Of a DNA stretch of 64,000 nucleotides, positions 50,925 to 64,000 are shown piece after piece. Made by a program: the position numbers and the translations under genes. This stretch comes from Aptenodytes patagonicus (taxonomy: Eukaryota; Chordata; Aves; Sphenisciformes; Spheniscidae): NCBI RefSeq assembly GCF_965638725.1, contig NC_134975.1, positions 496,861 through 560,860 on the forward strand, given 5' to 3'. Position 1 is the first letter of the stretch, and each line of letters starts with the position of its first letter. The notes under the pieces were generated by a model that saw nothing but the letters and a program-made list of their open reading frames with translations, made no database searches and was not told the DNA's origin.

Positions 50925-51930
50925 TGCACACTCACACTGCACACACACACACACCGTGCACACTCACGCTGCACGAAGGACACGCGCTGCACACCCCCTG
51001 CACACCCACAACACGCTGCAGGAGGGCGCACTGCACGTGCCCCGCACAGCTCACGGTGCACGCACGCTGTGTGGACCCCCCGCGCGTGCACGTTGCACAC
51101 ACCCTCCCAATGGTGCGCAGCCGTGCACACACACCTGCACAGCCACTGCACGCAAGCACACCCACACACAAATCCTGCATGCACACACACACCATTGCAC
51201 GCTTACACACACACAAATCCTGCATGCACACACACCATTGCACACTTGCACACACACAAATCCTGCATGCACACCATTGCACACTTCCACACACACACAC
51301 AAATCCTGCACGCATGCACACCATTGCACACTACACAAAATCCTGCACACACGCACACCATTGCACACTACACACACAAATCCTGCATGCAAGCACACCA
51401 TTGCACACTTGCGCACACACAAATCCTGCACACACACACACCATTGCACACTTGCACACACACAAATCCTGCATGCATGCATACCATTGCACACACACCA
51501 ATCCTGCACGCACACCATTGCACACTTGCACACACACAAATCCTGCACACACGCACACCATTGCACACTTGCACACACAAATCCTGCACACACGCACACC
51601 ACTGCACACTTGTACACACACCAATCCTGCACACACGCACACCATTGCACACTTGCACACACACAAATCCTGCATGCATGCATACCATTGCACACACACC
51701 AATCCTGCACGCACACCATTGCACACTTGCACACACACAAATCCTGCATGCATGCATACCATTGCACACACACCAATCCTGCACACACGCACACCATTGC
51801 ACACTACACACACAAATCCTGCACGCACACCATTACACACTTGTACACACACCAGTCCTGCACACACGCACACCATTGCACACTTGCACACACACCAGTC
51901 CTGCACGCACGCACACCATTGCACACTTCT
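50925..51930. repeat. CA-rich minisatellite, ~46-bp unit, about 20 copies
   Basis: Each unit contains AAATCCTGCA or CAATCCTGCA, a CACACACG/GCATGCAT stretch and CACCATTGCACACTTGCACA. Unit length varies between about 32 and 50 through changes in the number of CA steps. The left end fades into simple CA and TGCACAC words. It stops about 180 bases before the ACVR1B ATG, so it flanks the promoter. Alternating purine-pyrimidine DNA of this kind is prone to Z-form. Confidence 0.96.
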
Positions 51931-51939
51931 TCTTTCCCC

Positions 51940-52300
51940 CCCCCAGTTCCAGCTCCGTGTCGGCCGACCCGCGCCTGGCGGACCCTCCCCTTTAAGACGC
52001 GCGGCGCGGGCCGTCCCCTTTAAGGCTTGCCCCGCCCCCAGGCCGCGCGCCGGCGCTCGCCCCTCCCGCAGGCGCTGGCGGCCGCTCGGCACCGAGGCCG
52101 CGGCGCTCGCCATGGCCGCCCCCCCGCCGCCGCCGCCCTGCGCCCGCCGACCCCCGCCGTTGCCCGCTGCCGCCGCCGTCCTGCTCTCCCTGCTCCTGGC
52201 CGGGGCGCTCGGCGGGGCCCGCGGTGAGTGACGGCCCGGCCCGCACTGGGCACAACATGGCGGCGCGCCGCCCCGCCCCCGCCCGGCGCCGTGAGGGGAA
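51940..52300 (+). promoter_or_regulatory. CpG-island promoter of ACVR1B
   Basis: A very CpG-dense segment without a TATA box surrounds the ACVR1B start codon. It holds GC boxes (CCCCGCCCCC), two CCCCTTTAAG words, and a perfect YY1-type motif AACATGGCGGC (52,254-52,264) just inside intron 1. Typical of a broadly expressed gene. Confidence 0.7.
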
Positions 52301-55300
52301 CCGGGGGGGAGGCGGGGGGCGCTGAGGGGAACCGGGGAGGAATCGTGAGGGGAAGCGGGGATCGATGAGGAGAACCGAGGGGGGAGGCGATGCGGGGGGC
52401 TGAGAGGAGCGGGGGAGGGGGGGAGTGTCAGGGGCGAGCCCGGGCCCGGGGGTGAGGTCGGCCCGGGGGGGCTGTGGGGCAGGTGAGGGGGGGGTTGAGG
52501 CCCGGGGTGAGATTTTATGGGGTGTCGGGGGGGGGGAAAGGGGGTGCGAGAGGGCTTGGGGGCCTGGATGGAGGTTTCCTCTAGGCTACGGGGAGGGCCC
52601 TGAGGGGTTTGGGGTGGGGTGTGGGCAGGCGGCCCTGGGGGGGGGGGCAGAGGCGGGTGTTTCAGGGTGGGGAGAAGGAATGGGGGGGGGGGATCCGTGG
52701 GGTGGGGGGGTCCTGGGAGGTGGGGGGGGTTTCTGGAGGCATCAAGGACTTCGTGTAGGGTTGGGTCTCCGGTGTGTTGGGTAGCACCGAGCCCCCGGGG
52801 CGGGGGTCGAGCCTGGCCGGGGGGGCTCGCAGGGGGGCATTTGCCGGGGTGTGTGGTGTGAAGGGGACCCTTGAGCTTGTTTGGGGGGGCCATACCCTCC
52901 ACAGAGGGAACAGTTGTGGGTCTGGAGGGGCAGCAACAATTGGGGGTGGGGGCTGGAGAGCAGGGGAGTCCTGCGGTGCCAGGGGATGCTCCGAGGAGGC
53001 ACACGCTCGCCTTGGCTTTGGCTGGGAAGAGAACTGGGAGTCTTCCAGCCTGTCTTCTGGAGATAACGAAGGAACCAGAAATTTATGGGCTTTTCTCGGA
53101 GTGAGGAAGAACTGGGGGGGTCTGTGTGCGTTGGGGTCCTGGACGCGTGGGTCACCGGCGGTGTTTCGCAGCCCCAGGAGGCAGGGGCTCGGCGTGGGGC
53201 AGGCGCTGGGAGGGCAGATCAGCCCCGGCGTGGAAAGTGCCACCATGTTGCTGCTGAGCCTCGATCAGACCTCGGGAGTTTGTGGCCTCTTCCCATCGGC
53301 CTATTGACCTGGCCGAGGGGGGGGCTCCGGCAGCCCCCCATGCACCAGAGATTGCAGTGTGTGCTCTTCAAATCTGTGGGTTTGTTGTTTGGTTTTTGTT
53401 GTTTTTAAGAAACCTTTCTAAAACCCTGTGCCTCTGGATTGTAACAACTGTAAATATTTGTTTAGAGGGAGATGAGTGAGGGAAAACTCTTTGTTTCGGT
53501 TGTTTGTTCTGTGGCGATCCTTTTGCTTTATCTGGGGGGGGGTGCAACTGCTGCCGCTTCTTGGGGGAAGAGCAAGAGGTTATCAGTTCCGTGCTTTTAA
53601 AGAGATTAGCCCTTTTCCCCAGAGCTGGATGGGCCCAAAGCATCTCAGAGCACGTCCTGGCAGGGACAGAGGACAGGCTGGTGGCAATGGCCTCTCCAGC
53701 GTCCGAGGCTTTGCCACGCAGTCCATCTCTCTGTGGCTATCGGGGGCGATCGCTGCTTGTGTAACGCAGGTACCTGTTCCAACAGGAACCGCACTGAAAC
53801 ATTTTTCTCCTCCCCAATCCTCTCGCCGTTCGTGTTATGTATTACCAACCGACTGTCAGAAGGTAATAACTTTGTGCGTGCAGATCTGGACTTGTTAGCT
53901 GCAGAAAATGGCTTTAAACCCCACTAGGGCAGTAGGTTAGGGGTGTATTTGCAAGTCCTGTTGAATCTGGTAACGCAGATGTGCTTTAGGGGAGAGTGTC
54001 TGGGCTTTGTTTTAACCTAAAGTAAAATCCAGCCTTAAGAAGGTGTTTCAGCTTTTCTGTGATAAATGGCAAAGCAGGACCAAATGAGACTCAGCGCACG
54101 TCTGCTCTCAGGCTTTCACTTCACATTTTGTATACAGCTGGTGTTTATTTAAAAAAAAATAAATAAATAAGCAGGAAAGGGCCAATTGACTGCGTGTATC
54201 TCCTGGAAACTCGGATGACTATCAGTGCCTTTGATATTGGGCTCTGTATGGCTGGCTATTGTTTCCGCTCAGTATGCACTGTACGTTTTTGTTCGTGCTG
54301 TCCAGTAAAAGGTGTGAGCTCAGCCTGGCTTCAAGGGCGCGAGCGAGCCGTGTTTGCGGAGCTGGGAGCAGGATGGCAGGGAATAGGGACCCTAAACCTG
54401 TGAATTGTTTGCTGCTTGAGCAGCCATGATGCACACTCCGTGTGCCTCCTCAGCCAGCAAGGGCTGCCCTTACTATTGTGCTTTATACAAGAGATCTTAA
54501 CAGCTGCTGGTTTCAGGGTAGGCTGGAAAAACATCCGAATTTCTGCAGTGCTTGGGAGCTGTGAACCTCTGTGTGCATTGGTAAACAGAGTAGAAAACAC
54601 CCCCCCACACTCCTTCCTTTAAAAAAAGGAAAAGGAAAAAAAAAAAAAGGTGCCTCTGCAGCGATTGTTACAGGGTGGTTGTAGGTAGGCTTTGTTTGCG
54701 TGCTTGAAATAAAGCAAAAGAATACTGTGGGGAGCGATCTTGGGCCAGCAGATTTTATTATTAACACCTGCTTAAAATACTTACCCGGTTAAATCAGGCA
54801 AACTCCGCGTGGTCCATAAGTTATATCCTACAACTTTCCAAGAAAGACTTCTCTAACTGGAAATTAAAAACAGTGTCCAACAAGCATTCTTGAACTCCTT
54901 CAGCTCCTTGGCCAGACAGCTCGGATTTTTTTTTCCCTGGGTACGCCGTCCGCTGCCAGTAGTGGATGCTCCGGAAATCGCTATTGCGAAAGGAGTGAAG
55001 TAAAACGTCAATTCTGTTAACAGCAAGCAAAGTTCACTGGGTGTTGACCAGTGGAAATATGTTCTCCACCGCACAGCCAGCACGGTTATCTGAGCAGACC
55101 GAGAAGGAATTGCTCGTCTCGAGGGAGAAAGCTGCGATGGTATTACACGGATAAAACGTTCACTGGTGCTGAGCTTGTAGAGTCAGACCCTTGAGTGTGA
55201 GCAGTTGTATGGGGTGGGAGACCTCTTTTGTCCTCATTATTTAAGCCACTGGCTTTCCAGCCTCCCTTCTCATTGACTGTGGACCCATGTATTTATTTTT

Positions 55301-58300
55301 TCATCAGGAAAGCGGACTTCACTGCACGTTAAAGTCCCTCAACAAAGGCTTGGTTTTCTAGCGCTTGCTGCTTTCTGTGGGCTTTTTGGAAGTAACCTGT
55401 GGACTGCTGGGTGTCGGAATGTAGACTACACATTAAACAACTTGTTATTTAGACTCTGAAAAAGCATGTGCCAATTGCCTGAGAATACACAGCATCGGTT
55501 TTAAGTCTTGAAAGCCATCAATAATGACCTGTGCATCTGCCTTGCCATGCAGCTGGTTTGCAGGACTTTCTTCCACAGTACTGGTATGGTATGGGTGGCT
55601 CCTAAACTGGTTTCCTAGCAAGTTAAAACACAAAATAGGTGTCAGACCAGAGCCTGGAGAGGGAGTTTGGAGCCATATGTCTGTTTTCTGAGTTGAAGAG
55701 CAACAGCAGCAGCAATGTCAAGGCTTCTTCTAATTAACCTATTAATGATGAGACTCCTGTCAATTCGCTTTTTTAAAATTCATTTAGAAGCTCTCCTTTT
55801 GTGTTACTTGAGTGGATGCAGAGAAAGTTCTTCGCTTTAAAAGTGAGAGCACGTTCTTCCTGCCTTTATTTTTTTTCCATTTAGTATATGTTTTCTAGTC
55901 AGCCATGATGTGTTCATGTCAGGTTCAACCTGTGCCAGGGGACTGCAGCCAGCTTGAAAAAGTTGGAACTCTTGTTTCCAACTTTAAATATCCTAGTATA
56001 ATTTTTAGTTTCTGGATGACTTGCGTGAAAGTGTTTTTTTCGTAGTACTTCGCAGCTAATTTTAACTCTGTTTCATTTAGCAGCAGTGGGTCAGTAGATT
56101 TCTTAAGCACCAGCAAGGAGCAAAAGAGATGTTGAGATCTTTGAAAGTAGGAGGAGAAGTTGATGGGGCAGTGAGATGTAGGAAGGATATTCAAGGTGGT
56201 GGTACTGTATCTACAGAAGAGCAAATCTGTACTCATTTCTTCAGCTCCTTTGTAAGGAAACAGGGGCAGTGTGAGCATCCAGAACTGGCCTTGCACTTGA
56301 TTTTGGAGACCGTGGGTGTAGGTGAGCTGACTCTGGGGCTTGGAAAAGATACTGGTGTGCTATACAAGGCGGGCATTTTGGACTTGGGGAGTATCCTAGA
56401 GAGGGATGTAGGGATCCCAGTTATTGACGCCAGGCAGCAGAAGAATCAAGGTGAATATAATGGATCTTTGTTTTTAAAGTCTTCATCAGATAGCTTTGAG
56501 TGTCCTCATCCCTGCCTTTTGAAAATGAAGCCCTGGTTGTTTTCTTGAAGCACTGTTCTTGGGGTGGTATGGTTGAACGAGGAGCACAAAGGGACTCCTG
56601 GAACAGACCTCTGCTCCCTTGCCGCAAGGGAATGGATTTTATTCCTAACCTGCTCTTGGGCAAAACACTCTGTGATAAAGGTTATTCTTTATTTATTTCG
56701 GCACAGCGTATAGCGAAACACTGAAAGGTATTTCTTTCTTCCAAGCATGTTTACACATGTCCCTCTTCATTATAGCATCTAAAGAAACAGCAGAGGTACA
56801 AACCCAATTGTTTTCCATTTCTCTTGCTAACATTATGCTGCTGCAGCATTAAAACATCACTACCAGATTGGGTCTCATTAAGTTAGGTGCTGTACAGAGA
56901 CATAATAAATTGCAGCTCCTGTTCCAGAGCTTTATAAAGGCTCAGAAGTCAGGGGAATCATCGTTCTTCCAGCCTCGGTTCAAACTGTTGAAAAAGAACA
57001 GCAGCTTACAATCTCTGCAAAAATCTGTTTATCTGGTAAATATGTGGGTGATTATTGGCAATTTTACCAGTGATCATCTTCAGGTTAATTATCTTAATAC
57101 ATCTTGATCAGGTAGCGTTTAGCCCTGAGAAAATGCCATCTTGCATAGCACAGCTTCAGGAGATTTTGGAAAATGTATTCCAAAAGGTGGTTAACACCAT
57201 TACATTAGATTTTGCTGTGAAACTTTCCCCTGTCTAGCTGCAGAGACATCTTGACACATGCAATCCTGTGTGAGAATAAATATGTGTGAAACGAGCTTAG
57301 ATAGTTGCTGAAAAAAAAAAGCAATGTTCTTTGGCTGTTGGAGCTTAATATTTTAGTCTCCCTGGAGCCTAGAGCTCTAACCCACGGACACCCCCCCGTT
57401 TGTTTGGATTGACTTTGCAAATCCACGTCACCTTTAATGGGGGAATTTGGTACAAGAGGGCCTTCTCTTGTTTTCCTCTCTGCTGTAGTTAATGCAAAGG
57501 GATACTAATACCTCTGTGACCCCGGTTCCTGCCGGGAACAATCCTGCTGCCGCCTGTAACTCATGACCCTCGCTGGGTACCTTGCGGAGAGCAGAAGCAC
57601 CTCTTGGGCTGAGGGTGGTCACTTGAAGGAGTACCCGGCCCAGTAGCTGAGCCCTGGTCTGCGTTAGTCGAGGATCAAGGAGAGTTTGGCTTTTGGCAGT
57701 GCCGACTGACTGCTCCGGTTTTTAGGAAGAGCGGTGAGGACCGGCACCGGGCTGGCTCGCTCCTGCGATTGATGTCACGACCACCTGCGCTCTGCCTTGG
57801 AGTAAATCGCAGTGAGGGTTTGCTTCAGTGTAAATACCAACCTGATCCATCTCTTGAGTGAGAACAAAGCTTTCATTCTGAGGATCTGCAGCTTAATGTT
57901 AGGCTTGTTTAAACAGCTTCTTTAAAGGGTTGGGTTTGTCTCTGAGCAGAATGTCAGAAAGAGCGTGCTGAGCAGATAGAGCAGACTCTGCTGCCAACTT
58001 CTGTAGCACCTTTCATGCAGACTCATCCCCAGGCGTTCTGCGAGAGGGGAACTCGCCGCTCCGGCTGTGTGAACTGTTCTTTTGTTTTCCTTTGCCCCTT
58101 CTATTTTCTTCAGTCCAGTCAGTTTATTAAGTAGATTATATGTTTTGCTCAATAGGAGCTTTTCTTCCCAAATAAAAAGAATGCTGTTGGCATGAAAAAT
58201 GCTTTTATTCACTCCTGTCTCCATTTGCTTCGCCCCAGGCGTCCCCGGCTGCTCTCAGGAGCACCCGAGAGATGCCTGGCGGGGGGGGCTCTGCATACCT

Positions 58301-61300
58301 GTCCGTTTTCTGACCCCCACCCAAGGGGAAACAACAGTTGCTTTTTCCTGGCTTCTGGTGTTGCTGATATGAGAAGAATTTTCCCTTCTGGTTAATCAAA
58401 CTTGAAATGCTGGACCTGCGCGGGTTGCCCTGTAATTCTCCTCTCTGCCGGAAGCTCCCCAGTTCCCGGCGAGCCCCGGTGCAGACAGGCCTTTCCTCCC
58501 TGGCACGGCCGGTGCCTGCAGGAGCGGGGCCCTTCTCGCTGCAGCGCTGGCAGCCGGCAGTAGGTGATGCTTAGGGAGGATATGGCTGTGTAGCTTTTTC
58601 GTAATAAAAATAAAGACAGAGTCGACTCCTGGCTGCACGAGGGAGGCTGGAGCTGGACTTCAGCTTCTACCCAAGGATCTGACCATCTTCCCTAAAATTT
58701 GAGTGCCTACCTGCAGCGCAGAGGTTATGGACTGGAATAGCTAGAAAGCCCTGTCAGGGTCGCTCATGAAAGGTGTAGCAGAAGTACATACGTGTGCTGA
58801 AGGCTTAATTTTCTTTGTTCATGCAGCCCTCCTTACCGTAGGGGTTTTGGAGGTGCTAACTGTAAGAATTGCTCTTAAAAAAGAGCAGTTGTCTCAAAGG
58901 GGGAACAGCAGCTGACAACACTGCGAGGTGAAATGAGGCCGTGCACTGTGGGGCATACCCCTCCTTAGCAGGAAACAACTGCTTTCTGCACGGAACAGAT
59001 AAGGATCTTCTTACTCTGTCCCTGTGCACTGGGGCTCTGGTATCGTACCTTGCAGGTAAACTGATTTCTTTTTTTTTTTTAATTCTACAAATGAAACTGA
59101 GCGGATACAACCAGCTCCTCTGCTTTCCTTCTCAAAGGGATGCGTAGTTTCAGGCCAGATACTTCAGTAAGAAGTTTACAAAACCAGTTTTATTGGTGCA
59201 TTTAAGTGTTTTGTTTACTTCTGAGCTTCTGGAAGCGAAACTGCCATAGCCTAAATCTTGGGTTTGAGACCTTTGTTCCTCTTAGACTCATTTCTGAGTT
59301 CAGTTTTGCTGTATCTAAATCAAGTTGAAAAGACCATGATGAAACACGTGTTGTTTAAATGTTTTTAATTTGTATCTTGAGTTTTGATAAAGTAATAAAG
59401 GAGATGCTTTAAAACACTATTTCCTTTTAAGTATACTTGAAGGTAGGAATGTGCCCTGGCTGCTCTTTCCTTTCTCATGTTTTCATAAAAACTCCATTAT
59501 AACCAACCTTTGTTCCCCCAAGTGTGCACATTTTTCAGAAGAATTGTCTTTTCTGTGCTCTGATGACCACTGGAAAACGGTGTACTCGGAGCTGTTTGTC
59601 AAGCTGAACATTAGTGTTTTTTTTTTTCTTTCATTATAACGTTTCCCCTTAAAAGCTGCATAATCGATGGGTACGGTGCCCTCAACCCTTCTCAATATGG
59701 TTCAGTCTCAGGGTCTTCCCTGAGAAATGGTTGTCCATTTTCTATTCTATGTCCCTTTTCCTTGGCCTGTGCTAAGCACATAGTAATAAGCTACATTTGC
59801 TCATGATGCTTTTTAAAGATGTCTCACTGAACAGCTCTTCTGCGTTTTACTGGCTTTTTACTGCTTCTGCAGTTTTGAATCTGTTGGTTCAAAACTCACC
59901 AGCATCTGCATTTAGCCTGTCTGAAATACTGCAGCCCACCTTTGAGCTGTTAAGCAGCTCACAATAACAGCTAGGAAATGAAGAGCACAGTGTCCAGAGA
60001 GAATTAAGTGAATAGTAATGCAATTAGCCTAACCGATTTACCTAGGACACTGGAGATAAGGCATAATGGGTGTCTTCTTCCTAAACGAACCCTGAAGTTG
60101 ATGAGGACCTGCTTGTTTTTCGTTAAGTTCAAGGTGACGTGCCCCCAGCAGCATAACTCTCCGCTGCGCTTTGGACCGTGTGCTGGCTGGGAGCAAGAGG
60201 CTCTTCCAGTGCCATGAATATACTTGAATGCTGATGCTCCTTAAATCTGCTGGTTGCCAGAGATGGTGTGACTGAGGGCTCGGCATTTCCCTTGCCCCAC
60301 GGGAAGGTGGCTGACACACACGAGTGTTGACAGTGACTTTCGTTTGTGTCTTTAGACCGAGAGGGTACAAGCGGACGTAGAGGATTTAGCTATTGGACTG
60401 GGGAGAGTTAACTGTGGCACTTGTATCTTTTTAAAACACTTCTTCAAACTTTCTCTACCTGAAAGACCATTTCTACAGCGGGTAAGTACATGTTTCTGAA
60501 TCCCTCCGGGGAGGCTGAAAGATCTGATGAAAGCTGAAGAAAATACTGCGTGCTGCTAAACAAGCCCCACCCTTCTTCTTGACATTGTTGTATTCGCTCT
60601 TTGTTCCCAAGGATGGCGATGCCTGGGGATTTGCTTACAGTTCTTCAGGCAGCTTGAGAAAAGCACAATGACAGCTGGGAGGCGGAAAAATGTGGGAATC
60701 TGCCTTGGAGTTTCTCCTTTGCTCTTTACCCAAATAATCTTCACGGTGAGCAGGCAAAAAGCCAGGAGAGTATTTGACCCAAGGTAGTGTCTCAGATCAG
60801 GAAAGCAGTTACTAAATAAGTGACTGATCTAGTTGGGTGTAGCACACTTGGCTTGTGTAGTCGGTTTGAATTGGTTTTGTTTTGGCATCTGCCAACTGCT
60901 TGTTGTCTCCCACGAGCTGGGGCGGTCGTCCCTCACTAACCCGTAACGGGCAGCTCGTCTTTGGCGTAGCTGAGGAAGCCTGGACAGGCAGTTCAGGTGA
61001 AATTGAGTCTGTCAGTATGAGTAATTGTTGTTTTCAATTTGAATTCTGACCCTAGGTTGGGTTGGGAGTGGATTTTGGTAAAATCTAGTCTAGTTTGCAG
61101 GGATGACTTGGGTCATCTCTGTTAGTGGTTGCAACAGGGGCAGGAAAAGGGCTGCCTGGGCAGTCATCTTCTGGAAAGGCTCCTCTGCTTCCACGTTGTA
61201 TTTTGTGCTTCAGTTGGGTTTTTGCAGGTCTGAAATACTGAGTGTGACTTGTTCTGTTCCTAAAGTCTAATTCCTGAGCCTAAGAATGGCCCGTTCCCTC

Positions 61301-63081
61301 TGAAATAGGAAATTTAAAGAAGAAAGTTTTCTCTTGTCTGAGCATTTGGTCTCTGGTGGGTTTTAAGGAGGTGGTCTTGTTTTGATTTCTGCAGCTTTGA
61401 CATGTTTGTGCTCCGACTGCAAACAAGCAAACTCCACGTGTGAAACGGACGGCGCGTGCATGGTCTCGGTCTTCAACCTGGATGGTGTTAAACATCACGT
61501 TCGGACCTGCATTCCTGAAGCAAAATTGATTCCTGCTGGGAAACCCTTCTATTGTCTGAGTTCAGAAGATCTGCGTAATACTCACTGCTGCTACTCTGAT
61601 TTTTGCAACAAAATTGACTTAATGGTTCCCAGTGGTGAGTAGAGAGCTAAATAAATTGTCTGTTTGAAGTGGGGAGGAGAGAAGCTGTCTGTTTGGGATA
61701 GGGAATAAGGAGTTCTCGACCCTGTTTTCACTTCTTCCCTTAGGTTGCTGTGTGTTTATTTCCTTGATCTGTAAAGTGGAAATAATAACAAACTACTTCA
61801 AATTAAAATGTGAAGTTGCTTGAACTCTCCTGTGGCCAACAAAATGTCACCAGATGATGAGGTTGTACTTTAGGGTAGGAGAAGCTTCCAGAGTTGGGAG
61901 TTTTTTGCAGTTTTACTGCGCTCAGTAGCTCCATATTATGAGGCTCCTCTCACCTTATCAGCCCTGCTGCTGGTTTTCTCACAGGCTCCTGAAAGCAGCA
62001 GCAGCAATGTTCACCTGCAGTTAAATATAAGCTTCTGCTGCATGATGCTCTGTGCCTGCAGTGGCCTGAGGGCACGGCTCGGATCCCTTTTCTGGCATTT
62101 TTATCAGATAGAGTGGCTTTCCTTCTTCTAGGACTGGAGATCCTTTCAGTGATGAGCCATGAGTATGGAAACCCGGCAGCAGCTTCAGAGTAAAGTGTGT
62201 GGGGTGGAGGGATCCTGAATAGGCGAAGAGGAAGCAGCCCTGCCTTTGAGGGTGTGGGAAATGTCTGCTTCTTTCTAATTCCTGGGACAGAGAGGGCATG
62301 CAGTACTTCCTCATACCTCGTTACTCTCCGTTTTGAGCTAAAGTGGGTCGTATGAAGACTGCAGTATCCATTTTCCTTGGGTGCAGTGGGGAAGTCTTAT
62401 TTGTTCTGAAAAAGACAAATAATTGTTGACTTCAGGTACCAGTCTTCACTGGTTGTTATAGGGAGAAGGGGAAAGAGGGAGAAACTGGATGGTTTTTCTC
62501 TGGAAGGTAAAATGCAGGCTGTTCTAGCAAATTCAGACCAGAACAGGCTCCCGTCCTCTTTTAAATAGCAAGTGCCAATAATCCCTGATCCCATGATTGA
62601 AGCACCATCTTCTTTTGGGGGTTTTAGCTGTGGTTTGCCTGCCTGATGACTTGATCAGTCCCATGTTAACGCTGTTATTTGATGTGTCCTCTACCATCCT
62701 GGAACAGCAAGCTAAAATTGTCCAGGCTCTGAGAGGATAATTAAAACACAAGAAGAAAGTCCTTAAAGAACACTTATGAAGGAGTGATAATTTTCTAAAA
62801 GTGTCTGGTTTTCTCCTCCCTTTCCTCTCAAGGACACCTGAAAGATAACGAACCCCCGTCGAGCTGGGGTCCTGTGGAGCTAGTGGCAGTGATTGCCGGA
62901 CCTGTCTTCCTTGTGTTTGTTGTCATGATCATAGTCGTCTTTGTTTTTCATCACCACCAACGAGTCTATCACAATCGTCAGCGGCTGGACGTGGAAGACC
63001 CCTCTTGTGAAATGTGCCTGTCAAAGGATAAGACCTTGCAAGATCTAGTCTACGATCTCTCCACCTCTGGCTCTGGCTCAG
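52112..63081 (+). CDS. ACVR1B: Activin receptor type 1B (ALK4), coding exons 1-3, continues past the window
   Basis: Exon 1 (52,112-52,223) encodes an Ala/Pro-rich signal peptide ending in LLSLLLAGALGGARG. After a 9.2 kb intron, exon 2 (61,395-61,634) encodes the cysteine-rich ectodomain: ALTCLCSDCKQANSTCETDG, the VRTCIP word and SSEDLRNTHCCYSDFCNKID. Exon 3 (62,833-63,081) encodes the TM helix (WGPVELVAVIAGPVFLVFVV...), then HQRVYHNRQRLDVEDPSCEM and the start of the GS box (DLVYDLSTSGSGSG). It ends in phase 1 at GTATTAAG. All phases are 1, matching the paralogue ACVRL1 at the same borders. This is close to human ACVR1B over exons 2-3; only the signal peptide differs much. ALK4 is the type I receptor for activins, GDF11 and Nodal and signals through SMAD2/3. 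The kinase exons are off the right edge. Confidence 0.96.
52224..61394 (+). other. ACVR1B intron 1
   Basis: The first 1 kb is a G-run-rich continuation of the CpG island; the rest is unique and of ordinary composition. No nested gene, tRNA or recognisable mobile element was seen. Confidence 0.6.
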
Positions 63082-64000
63082 GTATTAAGATATGACTGGA
63101 AATGACGAATGAGAACTTGTAATTTTAATGGAGTAGTCTGTTCTGGGCTCCTGGTTGCCACAGCTTTGCACGGCTGGGAGGCTGTTGCCTCGTCAGCCTG
63201 TTCATGTTGCCCCATCATGAGTCACGTGGAGGGCGTGTTTTAAATTCTGTCATGCAGTAGGCGCTGTAACCTCGGCCCCGTGTCAGTGTTCAGTGCTTAG
63301 GTTAGGTAAGAGCAATAGTTCAACTCCTCCGTAACTGCTGATGTGTAAAAATAGATTTGCGTAGCTTTCCTCCTTTTCTGCAAGAGGATAACTCAAACGG
63401 CTACGTCTATTTCAAATTTAGCTCTGGAACTGGATTTGGGTTGGAAACGGACATTGGCTGCTAACCTGTGGGTTGTTGGCTTTCAAAGGAGGATGCAGGA
63501 TGTCACCTGCATCAAAGCTGGCAGGAAAATGGGAAAGATCCCAGCAGCTGAAAATTCTGCAGTGTGCAAATACTGCATTTGCGCAGCCCATTTCATCCCA
63601 AAGAATCCTTGGGTCTTCTGAAGTGGACGATGTACAGCATTCACTTCTGTAGCACTTAAAAGAAATCATCCCCAGAATAGATAGGGAAGTCATTGTTTTA
63701 TTCATGACTTTGAACTATGAAAGCAGTTAGGTTAAAAAAAGAGAATTTTGCAGCAGATGGAAACCATAGGATAATCCACAGAGGCAGAGAATATAGCAAC
63801 CTGGTATTTGACCAGGGAATAAACCTTTAGCACCACATCTGCTATATATAAAATGTTTTGGGATCTCTTCTGTACGCACTCTCAGCAGGTGAGCTCTGTA
63901 GCTTACGTAAGAGGTGGCAGCTACATTAGGACTCCTTTCTTAAGAGAAGTTCTGGTGGTTTACTGCTTTTTAGCAGAGTCCGTCTTCAACGAGTTCCACT
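63082..64000 (+). other. ACVR1B intron 3, left part
   Basis: No exon or repeat recognised up to the window edge; the GS-box/kinase exon should follow beyond it. Confidence 0.6.

Noticed and set aside
50797-53004. Open frames of 400-557 codons rich in His/Thr or Cys/Val across 50.8-53.0 kb
   Set aside because: Translations of the CA-rich minisatellite and the adjoining CpG island.

Overview
The window looks like a bird genome, probably a GC-rich microchromosome. The evidence is a 3' fragment of an avian CR1 LINE ending in ATTCTATG-type repeats, a solo LTR of a type common in neoavian birds, short introns, very high GC with long minisatellites, and the gene order ANKRD33-ACVRL1-ACVR1B, which matches human 12q13. 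Exon limits were read by eye from splice sites, reading frame and remembered family sequences; no searches were run.

Layout. Positions 1-12,100 form an immune-receptor segment. The first two exons of a C-type-lectin-like type II receptor lie on the minus strand (the lectin domain is off the left edge). A C-type lectin domain in three exons lies on the plus strand, followed by a solo LTR. Next comes a five-exon membrane protein with two V-like Ig domains that both lack the canonical cysteines and share a different cysteine pair. Positions 14.2-30.2 kb are almost entirely tandem repeats of four unrelated kinds: a G/C-run array of about 30 bp, a degenerate repeat of about 250 bp, a degenerate repeat of about 85 bp in three blocks, and a homogeneous 190-bp satellite of about 26 copies that ends in a 200-N assembly gap. 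The very long open frames here are by-products of repeat composition. Positions 30.2-34.1 kb hold GC-rich non-coding DNA, a 20-bp minisatellite and the likely ANKRD33 promoter.

From 34.1 kb to the end the conserved block runs on the plus strand: ANKRD33 (4 coding exons, 445 aa), ACVRL1 (9 coding exons, 492 aa) and ACVR1B (coding exons 1-3; the rest is off the right edge). ACVRL1 (ALK1) and ACVR1B (ALK4) are type I serine/threonine kinase receptors of the TGF-beta superfamily and are tandem paralogues with matching exon phases over the exons visible here. A CA-rich minisatellite of about 46 bp fills most of the space between ACVRL1 and the ACVR1B CpG-island promoter.

The main points of interest are the stacked satellites, which sit where the human-like order to the left of ANKRD33 ends and the immune genes begin, and the Ig-like receptor with its non-canonical cysteine pattern.
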